This document shows positions 8,331-17,159 of a stretch of 32,079 bases of DNA, piece by piece. The stretch spans positions 404,609 to 436,687 of the forward strand of contig CAUYUJ010013969.1 in the NCBI GenBank assembly GCA_963575745.1, written 5' to 3'. This DNA comes from Prorocentrum cordatum. Taxonomy: Eukaryota; Sar; Dinophyceae; Prorocentrales; Prorocentraceae. The translations under genes were made by a program, and so were the position numbers. The first letter of the stretch is position 1. Every line of letters begins with the position of its first letter. The notes beneath the pieces are model-generated. The model saw only the letters and a list, made by a program, of their open reading frames with translations. It searched no databases and was not told the origin of the DNA.

Positions 8331-8491
8331 GTGAGTGATGGGCCTGTTTTCCACCACCACCACTATAAGTTGGAGGGGGGAAGTAGGTGGAGGATGCCAG
8401 GAGAAGGAGGAGGAAGAAGAGGGGGAGGAGGACCCCCTCCCCCCTCCAACTCATGGTGGTGGTGGTGGTGAATAAGAAGACCATCAGTGAG
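8331..8491. mobile_element. Foldback element, family C, short copy
   Basis: The left arm has GTGATGGGCCTGTTTTCC, CACCACCACCAC, TATAAGTTGGAGGGGGG. The right arm is the reverse complement: CCCCCCTCCAACTCATGGTG, GTGGTGGTGGTG, AATAAGAAGACCATCAGTGA. The core is only about 70 bp of AGGAGAAGGAGGAGG-type purine triplets. Relatives at 15612-16137 and 19850-23622 have much longer CCT cores, so this copy shows the unexpanded state. Confidence 0.8.
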
Positions 8492-8876
8492 CCTGGACAT
8501 CCAGCGCCCCGAAACAAAACACAACGACGGAGGTGCTCCCAAGTTCTCGGCCTCCAGGGGCCGTTGCCAGGCACCTACGTGACGAGAGCTTCTTAAGATT
8601 GACATATACTTCAAACATCTGTTCATCTTGAGTCGTGTAGTAGGTCTGGGCTTCCAGGGGCTCCCGTGGTAAACAAATATCAAGGCATCGGGTGCCTGGG
8701 TACGGGCGGCGAGCGAAGGCTGCAGGAGAGCTGCCACCGCGGACCCAGACATTGCTGGAAAGTTCAACCTTTCGAGTAGGAGACCCACTACAGAATTGAT
8801 GTGCCCCAGAATTGATTGCCTCGTCGAAGCTAGGAGGAGAATGCGTAGAATGGTTGTCGATGTGGATTGACCTCAT
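8484..8876 (-). CDS. Weak candidate ORF, hypothetical protein
   Basis: A 130-residue frame on the minus strand starting ATG at 8876. Its composition is protein-like, with all amino-acid classes and no low-complexity runs; examples are DEAINSGAHQFCSGSP near residue 19 and EAQTYYTTQDEQMFEVYV in the middle. I do not recognise a domain. A second minus frame (8788-8363) is also open over the same DNA. Its last residues run into the family C element arm, so a natural 3' end is doubtful. It may be one exon of a decayed gene. Confidence 0.2.
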   Translation of the reverse strand: MRSIHIDNHSTHSPPSFDEAINSGAHQFCSGSPTRKVELSSNVWVRGGSSPAAFARRPYPGTRCLDICLPREPLEAQTYYTTQDEQMFEVYVNLKKLSSRRCLATAPGGRELGSTSVVVFCFGALDVQAH

Positions 8877-9440
8877 GCGTATTGTTTGGTCGATCCGGCG
8901 AGGATTCTAATTTTGGCGTAAATCAATTCCGTCGTCGATCTCATACTCGAACCTTTGCCATCCCCTCCAACCCCGTTGGTTCCCGCCCGCGAGTCCCCTC
9001 GGAAGACCTCGGAAAATCCCCAGATCTGGGCGTCGCCACAGGAATCGCGACGTTGGTTCGCTCGTCGCTGCCGGCCTCCTGGAACCCGCTGTGGAGCTCC
9101 AGTACCGCCAGAAAACGACTCGGCCAGGCCAGGGGTAGTGGTCGAAACCTCTGGGCAGACGTCACGAACAAATTGAACATTGGTGGAGAGGAGAGAATGC
9201 GGTCTACATCACCATGGTCAGCGCGAAGGCCGTGATCAGAAGCATCACCAATCATTGCCAGGGCTGCGGAAAAATCACATCATCCCCATGATCGTGTTTC
9301 GGTGCGCGCAAAGAAGCACGCTCAACATGGCGCGAGTGGTCGAAATACGTCTGAACATGACATTCTGGAACAACCAAATGAAAATTACACCGGCATGCGA
9401 ACAATAAATTTAGATTGGGTCGGTTGTGGCAAACTAATCC
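8877..9440. other. Unassigned spacer with weak open frames
   Basis: Moderate GC. A minus frame at 9255-8941 (about 104 residues) has mixed composition but no recognisable motif, and a plus frame of similar length overlaps it. I see no repeat element boundaries and no RNA gene. Confidence 0.4.
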
Positions 9441-9444
9441 GACC

Positions 9445-9825
9445 GCGAATCTCCCAACAAAAATCCCGGCGAAATTCCAATATCCGAAAACATCGTCCCG
9501 CGAATATCAAAATCTTGGCGTCTCAAACATATCTAGCGGAATATTCCGGAAATGTGTCAGACATTTTCCGGAGATGTCCCATTGATGTTCCGGAGATGTT
9601 CCTGGAAATTCGAAAGTTTTGCAGAGATTTCTCCAGATAATTTGCTCCACCCGAAGATTGCCCGGAGATCTCCCGGAGATTACCTGAAAATGATCCAGAG
9701 TCCGTACTTGCAATTGTCTGTGGATTTCCTCGAGATGTCTGCACCGCGGAAACATGCTGGAGATTTCCCCACAAATACTTCTCACCCGAACATTTCCCGC
9801 CAGTTTCCCAGAGTTTAGGTCGTTC
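9445..9825. repeat. Degenerate array of CCGGAGATKTCC words
   Basis: TTCCGGAAATGTGTC, TTCCGGAGATGTCCC, TTCCGGAGATGTTCC, CCCGGAGATCTCCCGGAGAT, CTGGAGATTTCCCC and TTCCCGCCAGTTTCCC follow one another with roughly 11-14-bp spacing and heavy decay. Translations on both strands are artefacts of this array. Confidence 0.65.
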
Positions 9826-9907
9826 CCCAAAGAATGTCAGGTGATTTCTCACTCCGGGGGCCCTGGTCGCGGTTGCCATAGATTGGCCCAACGTAATCCT
9901 ATAACCA

Positions 9908-10089
9908 TCAACGCTGCATTAGAAGACACGTGGGCGACGAAAATAAACGGAACTTACGCGAGATCGCATGGCGACCTGACGCAGCGGCTTTCGCGGGGCG
10001 CCGGCGCGACACGCCACACTGGAGACGAGGGCGCTCACGCGCGGCCTTGCGCGGGCAGCTTGTGCGCCAATGTCGGCGCAGACGACCCC
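9908..10089 (+). repeat. Dispersed repeat R2, copy 1
   Basis: Aligns over about 180 bp with 19623-19805 in the same orientation. Shared words are TGGGCGACGAAAA(T/C)AAACGG, CTTACGCGAG, GAGGGCGC(T/G)CACGCGCG, GCGCGGGCAGCTT and AATGTCGGCGCAGACG. Both copies read GDENKR in one frame, then diverge, so any coding role is uncertain. An AT microsatellite follows this copy. Confidence 0.85.
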
Positions 10090-10109
10090 TTTTTGTTAGA
10101 AGAAGGAAT

Positions 10110-10162
10110 TTTTATATCTATATATATATATACACATATATATATATATATATATATATAAC
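10110..10162. repeat. (TA)n microsatellite
   Basis: About 50 bp of alternating TA with a short CACA interruption, directly followed by A8. Confidence 0.95.
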
Positions 10163-10170
10163 AAAAAAAA

Positions 10171-10204
10171 CTGTTGGCGCTCCGCGCGGATCTACGCTGG
10201 ACCT
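10171..10204 (+). mobile_element. Single arm of family A
   Basis: CTGTTGGCGCTCCGCGCGGA then TCTACGCTGG matches the inner part of the left arms at 815-847 and 26824-26861. No matching right arm is seen downstream, so this is a solo or truncated end. Confidence 0.6.
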
Positions 10205-10368
10205 GGACTCCCTCTCCCCCTCGCCTTCTTTGTCGCTGGTCATGGCCCTCGCGATTGTCTCATCTGATTCCTCCTCATCATCAACCTCCGTGCGCTGGCC
10301 GATTGGATTTGCTTTCGATCTCGGTGTCAGTTGCTCCTACGAGGCCACCTAAAAACCCGAACACTACC

Positions 10369-10450
10369 ACCATCACCGAGACGGGGAGCATCTTCCCTCG
10401 GTGGAGGCACACCGCCCATGTGGGTGTTGGTGTCAAGCCCCAGACCTCCG
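10369..10450 (+). repeat. Dispersed repeat R5, copy 1
   Basis: CACCGAGACGGGGAGCATCT, TCCCTCGGTGGAGGCACACC and GCC..TGGGTGTTGGTGTC align with 11427-11513 (GCCGAGATGGGGAGCCTCTC, CCCTCGGCAGAGGCACACCG). The two copies are about 1.06 kb apart in the same orientation. Confidence 0.75.
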
Positions 10451-10646
10451 GCCAGCCCCGACATGCGCCCTCGGCTAGACGTAAGTGAGACCTTTCGCAG
10501 GAGTGACCCTTGGTGCGGGCCCGAACGGGCCCCCCAATCGCCGAACTTGCTGCGATATCAGCGGCTTGCGCGCTTGGGTTTGGCTGCCCCGCGCCCCCCT
10601 AATGCCGTGCACCATATGTCACTCTTGCCCAGGGTCACTCTTGCGC

Positions 10647-10797
10647 GGGGAGGAGGAGAAGGAGAAGGAGGAGAAGCAGAAGGAGGAGGAGGAGGGAGGA
10701 GGAGGGGGAGGAGGAGGAGGCGGAGGAGGGCGAGGCAGGAGGGAGGAGGGAGGAGGGGGAAGGGGGGAGGGGGGAGGGGGGAGGGAGGAGGGAGGAG
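10647..10797. repeat. (GGA)n array
   Basis: Purine-only run of GGA, GAAG and GGGG words about 150 bp long. The poly-Glu/Gly/Arg and poly-Pro/Ser frames across it are artefacts. Confidence 0.95.
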
Positions 10798-10949
10798 TAT
10801 CGCCCCGCACGGCACGCGGGCGCAGCACGCGCTGCGGCGCGCGCCCACGGCGGGGGCACGGCGCGGCTCGCGGGCGCGGCTCCCGCGGAGACGCCCGCGG
10901 GCCCCGCTCGCACGGCGGCGCCTGGCTCGCACCCGAGAGAGGGGCCCCA

Positions 10950-11104
10950 GGACACGCAAGCAAATATACACACAGATAAACAGGATTCCCCATTTGTTCC
11001 CACAGCTTCTGGGGTTTCGTCTTCCCCCCCACTGCCCATAGTTTCCAATCTTTTCTGGGAAATCGACCATTCATTGTGTCTCTGTGCTTTTTCCCCTCCT
11101 GAAC
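10950..11104 (+). repeat. Dispersed repeat R1, copy 1
   Basis: Aligns end to end with 29102-29252. Shared words include GGACAC.CAA..AAATA.ACAC, ATTCCCCAT, TCT.C.GGGTTT.GTCT, a C7-9 run, CTTTTCTGGGAA, ATTGTGTCTSTGTG and TTTTTCCCCCTCCTGAA. It is AT-richer than its surroundings and has no ORF of note. The ends (ACACACAAATA and TGTGTCTGTGT) are weakly complementary. Confidence 0.8.
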
Positions 11105-11250
11105 CCTGGAGCGCGCGCACGGCACGGCTGGAGGCCCGGACGTGGGCACCGACGCCAGCACAGGAGGCCGCCTCCTCAGGGGCGAAGACGATCCTGCACT
11201 CCTGGTGCCGGTGGTCCCAAAGATTCGGCCACCCCGGCAGCCCGAATGCT

Positions 11251-11419
11251 AGGGCTCCCAACTTCGCGCTTCGCGCTGCGCGAAGCGCGAAGCGCGAATA
11301 ACTTCGCGCTCTCGCGCCGCCCTCCCAAAGGGAGAATAGGAGGACGAGGAGGGGGGGGAGAAGGGACGAGGACCGCGAAGCGCGAAGCGCGAATAACTTC
11401 GCGCCCTCGAGGGAGCCCT
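11251..11419. mobile_element. Foldback element, family D, copy 1
   Basis: The ends AGGGCTCCC (11251-11259) and GGGAGCCCT (11411-11419) are exact inverted repeats. Just inside the left end, 11262-11292 is a 31-nt palindrome: two perfect 15-nt arms (CTTCGCGCTTCGCGC) around a single T. A second GCGAAGCGCGAATAACTTCG block lies near the right end. The core is purine-rich. GAATGC occurs just outside both ends, a possible short target duplication. Confidence 0.85.
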
Positions 11420-11426
11420 TGGAATG

Positions 11427-11513
11427 CCACCGCCGTCGCCGAGATGGGGAGCCTCTCCCCTCGGCAGAGGCACACCGCCGATCCTGGCGTGGGTGTCCAC
11501 CTCGAGCCCTCCG
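11427..11513 (+). repeat. Dispersed repeat R5, copy 2
   Basis: See the copy at 10369. This copy starts immediately after the family D element. Confidence 0.75.
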
Positions 11514-12002
11514 ACGCGGCGCTGGGCGCGGGCGGCGCACGTCTCGCCCTCCAGAGCACGCGCACGGCGCACGGCGCGCGGGCGCGGCGGCGCCTGCACG
11601 CGGGCGGCGCACGCTCCTCGCAGCCTGCTCCGCCGGAGCGGCACGGCACGCGGGCACGCGGCACGGCACGGGACGCGGGCGGCGCACTCTTCGCTCGCTG
11701 GCACGGCAGGAGCTGGCTCCCAACATGCAGATGGGATCCTGTCGCATTCGCTGCTTTGGAACACGTCTTGATGACTGCGTCGACGATGACGGCAACCACC
11801 GTAAACTTATGAAGTGATAGCGATGGCGCTGCCACAACGAGGGATCCCCTCACCAGAATCGACTGGCGCCCCATCTTGTTCGTTATCTCACCTGGGGGTA
11901 TTTGTCCCGCTAGCGTCTCGCGCCTCCACTGTGACAACCACCGAGAGCATTGTGACGGCGACTCGCAGGGCCATCGCAATGAAAACATCGCCGTCGCGAC
12001 TG
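11514..12002. other. Unassigned GC-rich spacer
   Basis: The first half is dominated by GCGCACGGCGC / GGGCGGCGCAC words and gives Ala/Arg translations in every frame. The second half (11740-12000) is less biased and contains GTGACAACCACCG and GACGGCAACCACCGT words, but no ORF, domain or RNA gene that I recognise. Confidence 0.4.
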
Positions 12003-12070
12003 GCCCAGACCTCCGACGTCGCCCTTTTTCCCAACGTGAAGCCCTGGAGGTCCGGACCCCTTTCCGTGAC
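12003..12070 (+). repeat. Dispersed repeat R4, copy 2
   Basis: GCCCAGACCTCCGACGTCGC, AACGTGAAGCCCTGGAGGTC and CGGACCCCTTTCC correspond to the copy at 5868 and to the reverse complements at 14341 and 24906. Confidence 0.6.
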
Positions 12071-12365
12071 TTTGCATCCTGACTCCTTCCTTGACGGTCC
12101 TGTCAGCGCCCCTCAAACGGGGACTCCCCTAACGGGTACTTGAGCCAGTGCCCCGGCGAACCCAACCCTTCCCGATGTGGGCAGCGCTGCAATGCCGGAA
12201 AGACGCCCTAAAATGGCAACTGTCGGCAACTTTCCAAAATACCCGTTAGTGAGCACCCGTGACGTTGCCTCTGATCCTAGGGCCAGGCGAGGGCCCCGAA
12301 GCCGAAGGCTGCCCCAAGAAACGCGTGCCGCGAGTCCTGTGACGCCGCGAAGTCCCGCTGGTGTG

Positions 12366-12510
12366 ACTTCGCGCTTCGCGCTGCGCGAAGCGCGAAGTGC
12401 GAATAACTTCGCGCTCTCGCGCCGCCTCCCAAGGGAGAAGGGGAGGATGAGGAGGAATCGGAGCCGAACCGCGAAGCGCGAATAACTTCGCGCCCTCGAG
12501 CGCGCCCTTG
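12366..12510. mobile_element. Foldback element, family D, copy 2
   Basis: The 31-nt palindrome lies at 12367-12397 and is identical to the other copies. The interior GAATAACTTCGCGCTCTCGC, the purine-rich core and the terminal ACTTCGCGCCCTCGAG match copies at 11251 and 27015. The outer AGGGCTCCC end is not visible on the left here; the right end reads GCGCCCTTG. Confidence 0.8.
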
Positions 12511-12529
12511 CATACCACGGGTCTCTGGC

Positions 12530-12746
12530 CGCCTCTCGAGACGCTCTGGGCACCCCAGGGAAGCCCTCGGCGAGGCCCCGCTGCAGGAAACGATCCCGAG
12601 GCATGAAGACTCCAAAAAGCAACGAAGGCTTGCGACCGAGGAAGACGAGGATCTGGAACGGCGAGAGGGTCTGGTCCGGTTCGGGCGGGGCGACTTCGAC
12701 GGCTGCCGCAGCGCCTCAGATCGAGCTGGGGCCCCGCAGGTCTAGC
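12530..12746 (+). pseudogene. R7 repeat with a short coding-like frame
   Basis: The first 74 bp (12530-12603) are repeat R7. In frame with it, a protein-like stretch continues (PRHEDSKKQRRLATEEDEDL, then ERREGLVRFGRGDF) up to a TAG near 12743. This acidic/basic mix differs from the Arg/Ala artefact frames around it. The same short peptide is encoded at 16299-16383 (+) and 3710-3790 (-) before diverging. I read it as a relic of a duplicated exon; no family is recognised. Confidence 0.3.
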
Positions 12747-12814
12747 GAAACCAACTTTGTCCAACGAACCCTTCTGGCAGCCTCCTAGAGGAGGAGGCCA
12801 GGAGACCGTTTTTT

Positions 12815-13880
12815 CCCTACCTAGGCTCTGCCTAGAAGGGTTCTTACTCTCTTAGCTTAAAGGGCCGGGCAATGGAAACCGCCCCGGGCGGTTCCCCAAG
12901 TCCCCGCCCCGCGGTTCCCCCAGTCCCCTGGGAGCTTTAGCCTTAGTTTTAGCTTTAGCTTAGCTTTAGCTTTAGCTTTAGCTTAGCTAACTAAAGCTTA
13001 GTGCTAGCTTAGCTTTAGCTTAGTTTTAGCTTAGTGTTAGCTTAGCTTTAGCTTAGCGTTAGCTTAGCTTCAGCTTAGGTTTAGCCTAGCTTTAGCTTAG
13101 TGTTAGCTTAGCTTTAACTTATATTTAGCTTAGCTTTAGCTTAGCTTTAGCTTAGCTTTAGCTTAGCTTTAGCTTAGCGTTAGCTTAGCTTTAGCTTAGC
13201 TTCAGCTTAGTGTTAGCTTAGCTTTAACTTAGCGTTAGCTTAGCTTTAGCTTAGCTTCAGCTTAGTGTTAGCTTAGCTGTAGCTTAGTGTTAGCTTAGCT
13301 TTAGCTTAGATTTAGCTTAGCTTTAGCTTAGCTTTAGTTTAGCTTTAGCTTAGCTTCAGCTTAGCTTCAGCTTGGCTTCAGCTTAGCTTCAGTTTAGCGT
13401 TAGCTTAGCGTTAGCTTAGCGTTAGCTTAGCTTTAGCTTAGCTTTAGCTTAGATTTAGCTTAGCGTTAGCTTAGCTTCAGCTTAGCTTTAGCTTAGCTGT
13501 AGCTTAGCTTTAGCTTAGCCTTAGCTTAGCTTTAGCTTAGCTTTCGCTTAGATTCAGCTTAGCTTTAGCTTAGCTTTAGCTTAGCTTTAGCTTAGCTTTA
13601 GCTTAGCGTGTGCTTAGTGTTAGTTTAGCCTTAGCTTAGCTTTAGCTCAGATTTAGCTTAGCTTTAGCGTAGCTTCAGCTTAGCTTTAGCTTAGCTTTAG
13701 CTTAGTGTTAGCTTAGCCTTAGCTTAGCTTTAGCTTAGCTTCAGCTTAGATTTAGCTCAGCTTTAGCTTAGCTTTAGCTTAGCTTTAGCTTAGCTTTAGC
13801 TTAGCTTTAGCTTAGTTTTAGCTTAGCTTCACTGTTACTACTAATGCTGCTTTCCTAGGGGCTCCAACCTCTAGGTAGGG
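12815..13880. mobile_element. Possible element: 11-bp array between inverted CCCTACCTAG ends
   Basis: CCCTACCTAG at 12815-12824 and CTAGGTAGGG at 13871-13880 are exact inverted 10-mers. Further inward both sides repeat CCTAG (12831-12835 CCTAG; 13857-13861 CTAGG). The 11-bp array fills the interior. The outer flanks do not match, so the inverted 10-mers mark a boundary. Whether this is a transposable unit or a coincidence is unproven. Confidence 0.4.
12937..13833. repeat. 11-bp tandem array, consensus TTTAGCTTAGC
   Basis: About 80 units. The AGCTTAGC part is almost invariant, while the first three bases vary (TTT, GTT, TTC, TGT, ATT). The array is far less GC-rich than its flanks. It resembles but does not match the TTTAGGG telomere repeat. 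An AluI-type AGCT palindrome recurs in every unit. Confidence 0.95.
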
Positions 13881-13905
13881 TCGCACTGGGATAATTTTTG
13901 AATCG

Positions 13906-13925
13906 GGGATAACCCGGGTTATCCC
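13906..13925. repeat. Perfect 20-bp palindrome
   Basis: GGGATAACCCGGGTTATCCC equals its own reverse complement. It is followed by a G run. Related words GATAACCCGGGTGATTACCC lie at 14070-14089. Confidence 0.95.
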
Positions 13926-13952
13926 AGGGGGGGGGGAGGAGGGGGCCGGCCG

Positions 13953-14041
13953 ATTACCTAACCCTCGCGCTGTGGGCAGCCCTGCATATGCCCGCGCCCC
14001 CCCTCCCGCGGACCTGCACGACCGGCAAGGTTAGGTTATCC
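13953..14041. repeat. Inverted repeat GATTACCTAACC / GGTTAGGTTATC
   Basis: Arms at 13953-13964 and 14030-14041 pair at 11 of 12 positions, separated by a GC-rich loop of about 65 nt. Both arms continue into TGTGGGC-type sequence. Function unknown. Confidence 0.55.
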
Positions 14042-14340
14042 TGTGGGCGGGGGGGATGGGGGGCAAGCCCGATAACCCGGGTGATTACCCGACCCTAAAA
14101 AAACAGTCTCCAGGGATAAAAGCAAACTGCGCCAACGCTCGTCTCTCTCGTTCTCTCTTGTGGTGCCCTTGTGCGGCCGCTCTGGCTGCTCGCCTCCCTG
14201 CCTGCTGCCTGCAACGGTGTCTGATGGGGGGCATCGAAGACAAAACGGCATCCAGCATGTTTGGCCAGCATGTTCGGCCTCCAACTATCAGCGGCGAGCC
14301 AGAGGGGGGAGGGAGTGAGAAGGACAAGCCCAAAGGAACG

Positions 14341-14446
14341 TCAAAAAACGGCTCGGGATGAAAAGCCGGTCCCAGGAAGGAGCTGAGATCTCCAGGGGTC
14401 CACGTTCTGACAAAAATCGAAACGGAGGGGGGCTGGGCCATGATAC
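14341..14446 (-). repeat. Dispersed repeat R4, copy 3 (inverted)
   Basis: AACGGCTCGGGATGAAAAGC, CGGTCCC, TCTCCAGGGGTCCACGTTCT, GACAAAAATCG and GGCTGGGCC align with 24906-25013 on the same strand and with 5868 and 12003 on the opposite one. Confidence 0.65.
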
Positions 14447-15055
14447 CGTACTGCTGTGATCATTCATTGGGCTCGATTGGCAGCACTGCCAACACCACCA
14501 CCATCACTGCGAGCGTGCTTTCCACATCACTCGTATCACAAGCTGCGGTGGCAAGCGAGATCGCTGCACCACCGTCATCGTCGGTGCCCGCGCGGTCACG
14601 ACGCTGTTCGCCGCCGACCCCCCGTTGCGGGTCACGCAGGTGCGGCGCGCGGAGTCGTGCGAATTGCCCCCTCGCAGGGGGCCGGCTTCTCTGGCTTCGA
14701 GGGTGCCAGGGTACGGAGGGGCACGGGGGGAGGGGGCGGGGAGGAGGGGGGGCACAAGGTAGCGGGGGGGGGGCACGAGGGGCCAGGCACCAACCCTGGC
14801 TCCGCGGGTGAGGGGGCGGGGCCCTGGGCAGGGTCCTCTTTTTGCGTCGGCGGCTGGGCAGAGGTTGCTGCTCTGGCGATCGGACATCCGTGGGGCGCGC
14901 TAGATGCAAATTGGGCCGCAGAAGGGCAGGGTCCTCGCAGGGACCGGAGGATGGTGAGCGGAGTAAGAGGGCAGAACGGCAAGAACTGTAGCAGCACGGT
15001 CGCGGTCGTTTCGGAGGTCGAGGAGGCTCTCCTGCGTCAGCCCTGGGCCAACCGG
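14447..15055. other. Unassigned GC-rich spacer
   Basis: Frames are open on both strands (plus 14456-15424; minus 15479-14460), with Pro/Arg/Gly-rich translations and no recognisable motif. G runs occur near 14720-14800. No repeat boundary is found. Confidence 0.4.
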
Positions 15056-15142
15056 CTCCAGCGCCGACCCAGGAACTCTGCGCGGACCTCCGACAGGGAG
15101 AGGCGCAACGCCGATCCAAGAGATCTGCGCGGACCTCCGAAA
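15056..15142 (-). mobile_element. Two tandem arm-like segments of family A
   Basis: On the minus strand TCGGAGGTCCGCGCAGA, followed by GGATCGGCGTTG or GGGTCGGCGCTGG, occurs twice. It matches the left arm of 26790-26993 (CGGAGGTCCGCGCGGATTTC then GATCGGCGCTGG). The two segments are about 47 bp apart and in the same orientation, unlike the inverted arrangement of intact copies. Confidence 0.65.
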
Positions 15143-15611
15143 AATTGCCGTGTTCCGTTGGTGCACCTTGCTGTTCTTCCAGAGGAAGATACGATACGCT
15201 ATGACCACCGCTGCGGACGCCGTCCGGGCCCAGCTGAGACCAGGCGGGCAAGGCCGCGGGCCACGCCAGGGGCGGGGACGAGGACGGGAGAGGGAGAACG
15301 GAGAGTGAGAGCAGCAGGGGGGTGGGGGGGGGGGCGGGAGGTGAAGCACGGGGAGGGAGAGTGGAGGGCAGCAGGGGAGGGCCACCCCCCCCTGCTGCCC
15401 TCCCCTCTCCCGAACTTCCATTAAGAGCCATAATTCGAGAAGCATGTGGGGTTGAGACGAAGCTCCCACGCTTGGCCAACTAACGGGGGGGGGAGCGGGA
15501 GGAGGAGCCACGGGGAAGCGGCGGGAGGCGAGCGGACGGGGGCGGGCGGCGGCGCCCGGCGGAGGAGAGCAAAGGGCAGGGAGAGGGCGTCGGCACCGAG
15601 TGCGGCCCACT
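15143..15611. other. Unassigned purine-rich spacer
   Basis: GGGAGAGGGAGAACGGAGAG-type purine sequence and G runs (15320-15340, 15485-15492). Open frames reflect composition. Nothing else is recognised. Confidence 0.4.
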
Positions 15612-16137
15612 CACTGCCGACGGGGGGCCCGACGGCCAGGGCCCTGCGGTCTCGCTGTCTGCTGGGCCTGCTCAGTTACAACCACCACCACCACCACCAC
15701 CACCATACATTGAAAAGGGACGGGGTCCTCCTCCCCGCTCCTCCACCTCCCCCTCCTGCTCCTCCTCCTCCTCCTCCTCCTCCTCCTCCTCCTCCTCCTC
15801 CTCCTCCCTCCTCCTCCTCCTCCTCTCCTCCTCCCTCCTCCTCCTCCTCCTCCTCCTCCTCCTCCTCCTCCTCCTCCTCCTCCTCCTCCTCCTCCTCCTC
15901 CTCCTCCTCCTCCTCCTCCTCCCTCCTCCTCCTCCTCCTCCTCCTCTCCTCCTCTCCTCCTCCTCCTCCTCCTCCTCCTGAACGTCCCCTCCTCCTCCTC
16001 CTCCTCCTCCTCCTCCTCCTCCTCCTCCTCCTCAACGTCCTCCTCATCCTTGTCCTCGACTTCCTTCCCCCTTCAACTTGTGGTGGTGGAAAACAGGCCC
16101 TTACTATTGGGGGCGTGCCGCCGGTCCACCGGCAGTG
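15612..16137. mobile_element. Foldback element, family C, with expanded CCT core
   Basis: The outer ends CACTGCCG (15612) and CGGCAGTG (16130-16137) are inverted. Inside, GGGCCTG then a CCACC run (15664-15705) faces GGTGGTGGAAAACAGGCCC (16082-16100). Next to the core, CATTGAAAAGGGACGGGG on the left faces CTTCCCCCTTCAACTTG on the right. The core is about 325 bp of CCT triplets. The arrangement matches the short copy at 8331, which lacks the expansion. Confidence 0.8.
15726..16050. repeat. (CCT)n core array
   Basis: CCT triplets interrupted by AACGTCC at about 15981 and 16034, i.e. two copies of the same interruption about 53 bp apart. That suggests internal duplication during expansion. Confidence 0.95.
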
Positions 16138-16194
16138 CATCGCCGATGCCAGGTCGACGCTCCCCTGCCCCCGGAGCCAGTCTCAGGAGGCGCG

Positions 16195-16265
16195 AGGGCT
16201 TGTGGGGAAGTTCTGCCGCCTTCTGAGAAGGCCGTCTCCTTCTCATTTCCCCCCCCCTCGCTCGC
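16195..16265. repeat. R6 repeat fragment
   Basis: CTGCCGCCTTCTGAGAAGGC then CTCCTTCTC, a C9 run and CGCTCGCCGCCGAA resemble the R6 copies at 506-640 and 19490-19622. Confidence 0.6.
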
Positions 16266-16298
16266 CGCCGAATTTGGTTGTCGGATCCGAACTCGGGC

Positions 16299-16383
16299 CT
16301 CCGGCGGCCGTTCGGGACCGTTCGGGCACCCCCAGAACGCCCTCGGCGAGGCGCAGCTGCTGGAAGGCGCTCCCGAGGCTGGT
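16299..16383 (+). repeat. Dispersed repeat R7, copy 3
   Basis: CCAGAACGCCCTCGGCGAGG, CGCAGCTGCTGGAAGGCGCT and CCCGAGGCTGG match 12530-12603 (+) and 3710-3790 (-). Confidence 0.65.
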
Positions 16384-16660
16384 AAGCCGCCGAGAGCCAG
16401 CGAAAACACGCCCGGAGACCCCAAACCTCGAGCCTCCAACGCTCAGACCCCGAGCTCCGGGGGCAAGGGGAGAGAAGCAGGACATGCCCGGCCGTGCGGC
16501 CGCCGTGGCGGCTGCGGCGGGCCGCCGCCCTGGGCGTCCTCGCGGGAGGCGCGCGGGAGATGTCCTCAGGCTTTCTGTGGATGTCCCAAGGATTCCGATC
16601 GGTTTCCGCCAAAACACTACGGATGTCCAAAGGAATCCCATGGATGTCCTGAGGACATAG

Positions 16661-16910
16661 AGGCCTCCTAGATGGGGTCGGAGTAGATGGGGTCGGAGGA
16701 TCGCGCCGCATCGCCGATACATCGGCGATACATCGCCGATGTATTTGCGACGCATCGGCGATGCACTGGCGATGCATCGCCGACGTGGGCGATGCATCGG
16801 CGACGTCGACGTGACGCAAATCGGGCTGCACATCGAGCCGCATCGGCGATGCATCGGCGATGCGGCGCGATCATCCGACCCCATCTACTCCGACCCCATC
16901 TAGGAGGCCT
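16661..16910. mobile_element. Foldback element, family B, best copy
   Basis: The arms begin AGGCCTCCTAGATGGGGTCG, then GAGTAGATGGGGTCGGA, then GATCGCGCCGCATCGCCGAT. They are mirrored on the right with only about three mismatches over some 70 nt. The arms contain two tandem GATGGGGTCGGAG units. The centre is made of CATCGGCGATGC-type words. GAGGACA flanks both sides (16651-16657 and 16912-16918), a plausible target duplication. There is no ORF, so it would be non-autonomous. Confidence 0.9.
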
Positions 16911-17159
16911 AGAGGACAGTGGATTCCCCAAGGTCGCCGCCCTGGGCGTCCCCGCGGGAGGCGCGCGGGAGGAGGCGCGCAGCCTCCGGGCGCCAGGCCG
17001 GGTCGGCCCTGCGGTCCAGGTCGCCGCGCGCCGCCGCGAGCAGCTGCCCCGAGCGCCTCGCGAAGCGCGGCGGCGCGCGGAGGGCGCGCAGCGGCCACGT
17101 CCTTCGCACGCACGATTCGGGGGCCTCGAGACGGAGGTCAATGCAAACGGGGGTCAGCC

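Noticed and set aside
12937-13833. Telomeric or interstitial telomere array
   Set aside because: The unit is TTTAGCTTAGC, not TTTAGGG, and no true telomere units are interspersed. The resemblance is limited to TTTAG.
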